Assembly: GCA_025929125.1 (NCBI GenBank)
Contig: JAICMT010000074.1
Span: forward strand, 1 to 7,216
Source: Acidobacteriaceae bacterium
GTDB taxonomy: Bacteria > Acidobacteriota > Terriglobia > Terriglobales > Acidobacteriaceae
Length of the DNA: 7,216 nucleotides
Direction of reading: 5' to 3'
Shown here piece by piece: positions 5,720-7,216 of the stretch (the stretch's first letter is position 1; each line of letters starts with the position of its first letter). The translations under genes were made by a program, and so were the position numbers. Under the pieces are notes generated by a model. It was not told the origin of the DNA, ran no database searches, and was given only the letters and a program-made list of their open reading frames with translations.

Positions 5720-6964
5720 ATGCTTTCGGCAGAATTGATTGAGATCGAAAAGCGATACGGCGCCCACAACTACGAGCCGCTGGATGTAGTGATTGAACGA
5801 GCGTCCGGCGCGTGGGTCTATGACTCCGAAGGTCGCCGTTATCTGGACTTCCTCGCCGCCTACTCGGCCGTGAACCAGGGTCACTGTCATCCCGCTATCT
5901 TCCAGGCGATGTGCCGCCAGGCGGAAAAGGTCACACTCACCTCGCGGGCCTTTCGCAACGACCAGCTTCCGTTGCTCTATCGCGACCTGTACGAATTGAC
6001 CGGCTTCGACATGGCCCTCCCGATGAACTCCGGAGCCGAGGCGGTAGAAACCGCTCTGAAAGCCGCCCGCAAGTGGGGTATGGCAGCCAAAAACATCCGT
6101 GACGGCCAGCAGGAGATCCTCGTCGCCAGCAATAATTTCCATGGGCGCACCATCGCGATCGTCGGCTTTTCTTCGGAAGAGCAGTACCGGGAGGGTTTCG
6201 GCCCATTTCCCTCCGGATTCCGCGAGGTTCCGTTTGGGAACGCCGAGGCGCTGCGCCGTGCCATCACGCCGAACACCTGCGCCTTTCTGGTCGAGCCTAT
6301 CCAGGGCGAGGCCGGAATCCTGGTCCCGCCTGCGGGCTACCTCCGTGAGGTCGCTGCGATTTGCCGGGAGAACAATATCCTGCTCATCCTGGATGAGATT
6401 CAGTCCGGTTTGGGCCGCACCGGCAAGATGTTCGCCTATGAACATGAAGGCATTCGGCCCGATGTGCTGATCCTGGGCAAGGCGCTCGCAGGCGGTTATT
6501 ACCCGGTCTCCGCCGTGCTTAGCTCGAATGAGGTGCTGGGAGTGTTTCGACCGGGCGACCACGGCAGCACCTTTGGCGGCAACCCGCTCGCATCCGCAAT
6601 AGCCCGCGCAGCCCTGCGGGTCATTGTGGACGAAAAGCTCCCGGAGCGATCCGCGGAGCTGGGCGAATTTGCGATGGCATACCTTAGGCGCGTCCGCAGC
6701 CCGCATGTCGTCGAGATTCGCGGCAAGGGGCTCTGGATTGGTATTGAGCTCAACCGCCCCGCGCGTCCGTTCTGCGAGGAACTGAAGCAGCGTGGCGTGC
6801 TGTGCAAAGAAACCCACACCTCCGTCATTCGGCTGGCACCGCCGCTTGTAATCGACAAGGCAGATCTGGAGTTTGGGCTCGAGCAGGTCCGCGCGGTTCT
6901 CGAAGAGAATGTTTCCGAACCCAGAGAGCGCGTGCCTGAGCTCGCTGAGGCAACCGGCCCGTAA
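5720..6964 (+). CDS. rocD: Ornithine aminotransferase (ornithine--oxo-acid transaminase)
   Basis: PLP-dependent class III aminotransferase that transfers the delta-amino group of ornithine to 2-oxoglutarate. The products are glutamate-5-semialdehyde (which cyclises to pyrroline-5-carboxylate) and glutamate, in cytosolic arginine/ornithine breakdown or proline supply. At 414 residues it is full length. The N-terminus 'RYGAHNYEPLDV' with Y18 and 'AAYSAVNQGHCHP' with Y48 are the substrate-site signatures that separate ornithine aminotransferases from acetylornithine and GABA enzymes. Other key residues by family alignment are the PLP phosphate loop SGAEA (104-108), F140-H141-G142-R143, E197, D225 in LILDEIQ, Schiff-base K254 in LGKALAGG, T284 in STFGGNP, and R371 in RLAPP. 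The ATG at 5720 has a good GGAAGG site. It is divergent from the CDF and convergent with xth, so it is probably a single-gene transcript. No arginase or P5C dehydrogenase gene is in view. Confidence 0.95.
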   Translation: MLSAELIEIEKRYGAHNYEPLDVVIERASGAWVYDSEGRRYLDFLAAYSAVNQGHCHPAIFQAMCRQAEKVTLTSRAFRNDQLPLLYRDLYELTGFDMALPMNSGAEAVETALKAARKWGMAAKNIRDGQQEILVASNNFHGRTIAIVGFSSEEQYREGFGPFPSGFREVPFGNAEALRRAITPNTCAFLVEPIQGEAGILVPPAGYLREVAAICRENNILLILDEIQSGLGRTGKMFAYEHEGIRPDVLILGKALAGGYYPVSAVLSSNEVLGVFRPGDHGSTFGGNPLASAIARAALRVIVDEKLPERSAELGEFAMAYLRRVRSPHVVEIRGKGLWIGIELNRPARPFCEELKQRGVLCKETHTSVIRLAPPLVIDKADLEFGLEQVRAVLEENVSEPRERVPELAEATGP

Positions 6965-6990
6965 CTAAGCGTGGCTTCTTTCGCGTGCAA
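6965..6990. other. Short convergent gap between rocD and xth
   Basis: Only 26 bp separate the rocD stop from the xth stop on the other strand. I see no hairpin with a U-run, so there is no recognisable intrinsic terminator for either gene. Confidence 0.6.
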
Positions 6991-7216
6991 CTACTCCAGC
7001 GTCAGTACTATTGGAGTGTGGTCGGAGGGCTTCTCCCAGGTTCGCGGCGTCCGGTCGATCTCGCACGACTTTATCCGCTTCGCCACATCCGGCGTCAGCA
7101 GGAAATGATCGATGCGGATGCCACGGTTCCGCTCAAATGCCTGACGGAAGTAATCCCAGTATGTAAATTGCCCGGGTTCATCCGGATGCAGGCTGCGAAA
7201 CGCGTCCGTATAACCC
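6991..7216 (-). CDS. xth: Exodeoxyribonuclease III, C-terminal fragment (truncated by window edge)
   Basis: Reading the minus strand from 7215 to the TAG at 6993-6991 gives 74 residues that match the C-terminus of ExoIII (XthA/ExoA). This Mg2+-dependent AP endonuclease and 3'-5' exonuclease works in base-excision repair. Visible signatures are 'YTDAFRSLHPDEPG', 'FTYWDYFRQAFERNRGIRIDHFL' (split here: YWDYFRQAFERN at 19-30, then RGIRIDH at 31-37) and the terminal 'EKPSDHTPIV'. D36 corresponds to E. coli D229, and D65-H66 correspond to the catalytic D258-H259. The start and the remaining roughly 180-200 residues lie beyond the right edge. It converges on rocD. The single-copy family identity is clear; whether it is closer to E. 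coli XthA or Bacillus ExoA cannot be settled from this fragment. Confidence 0.93.
   Translation of the reverse strand, partial: GYTDAFRSLHPDEPGQFTYWDYFRQAFERNRGIRIDHFLLTPDVAKRIKSCEIDRTPRTWEKPSDHTPIVLTLE

Noticed and set aside
5512..5769. Possible small 85-codon minus-strand gene across the CDF/rocD gap
   Set aside because: Its first part is antisense to the rocD start and the rest covers the palindromes and leader hairpin. The product is basic with no motif, so the region is better explained as regulatory DNA.
5675..6817. A 380-codon open frame on the minus strand, antisense to rocD
   Set aside because: It lies almost wholly inside rocD, whose product is certain. Its translation shows no family motif, and long antisense frames are expected in GC-rich codon usage.
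1..7216. A new multi-gene system made of pump, CDF, aminotransferase and nuclease
   Set aside because: The genes face different directions with separate transcripts, and rocD and xth are ordinary housekeeping families. Nothing ties them into one function beyond adjacency.

Overview
The window looks like chromosomal DNA from a GC-rich (about 60% by eye) Gram-negative bacterium. It carries an RND efflux pump with its periplasmic adaptor, which implies an outer membrane. The overall flavour (a long cation diffusion facilitator with extra C-terminal modules, ornithine aminotransferase, a nearby exonuclease III gene) would fit an Acidobacteriota soil organism such as the Terriglobales. That taxonomic placement is inference only. 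I see no phage, transposon, CRISPR or RNA gene.

Layout. Positions 1-831 (+) hold the 3' part of a membrane-fusion/adaptor protein, and 828-4010 (+) hold a complete RND inner-membrane permease. The two are joined by a GTGA stop/start overlap and form the end of an efflux operon whose beginning lies off the left edge. Positions 4007-5515 (-) hold a 502-residue cation diffusion facilitator (CDF). It converges on the permease so tightly that the two stop codons overlap. A 204-bp divergent control region (5516-5719) follows. Positions 5720-6964 (+) encode ornithine aminotransferase (rocD). From 6991 to the right edge (-) is the C-terminal part of exonuclease III (xth). It is open to the window edge and has no start codon inside the window, so it is easy to miss.

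How the genes relate. The left half is about export: a tripartite RND system (adaptor and pump here, outer-membrane channel not seen) that moves substrate from the periplasm or membrane out of the cell, and a CDF that moves divalent metal from cytoplasm to periplasm. The two could act in series on a metal, but the pump's substrate cannot be read from sequence. RocD (ornithine to glutamate semialdehyde) and Xth (base-excision repair) are housekeeping genes with no obvious link to the exporters.

The most interesting parts are non-coding or architectural. First, twin palindromes with four helically phased half-sites (5569-5614) sit in the divergent region. Second, a long, multiply paired leader hairpin closed by an outer stem (5631-5707) ends exactly at the rocD Shine-Dalgarno sequence. 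Third, the CDF appears to carry three tandem copies of the cytoplasmic dimerisation fold instead of one. Fourth, the RND pump mixes drug-pump (HAE1-like) transmembrane motifs with heavy-metal-pump-like periplasmic sequence. I see no clear-cut new multi-gene system here.
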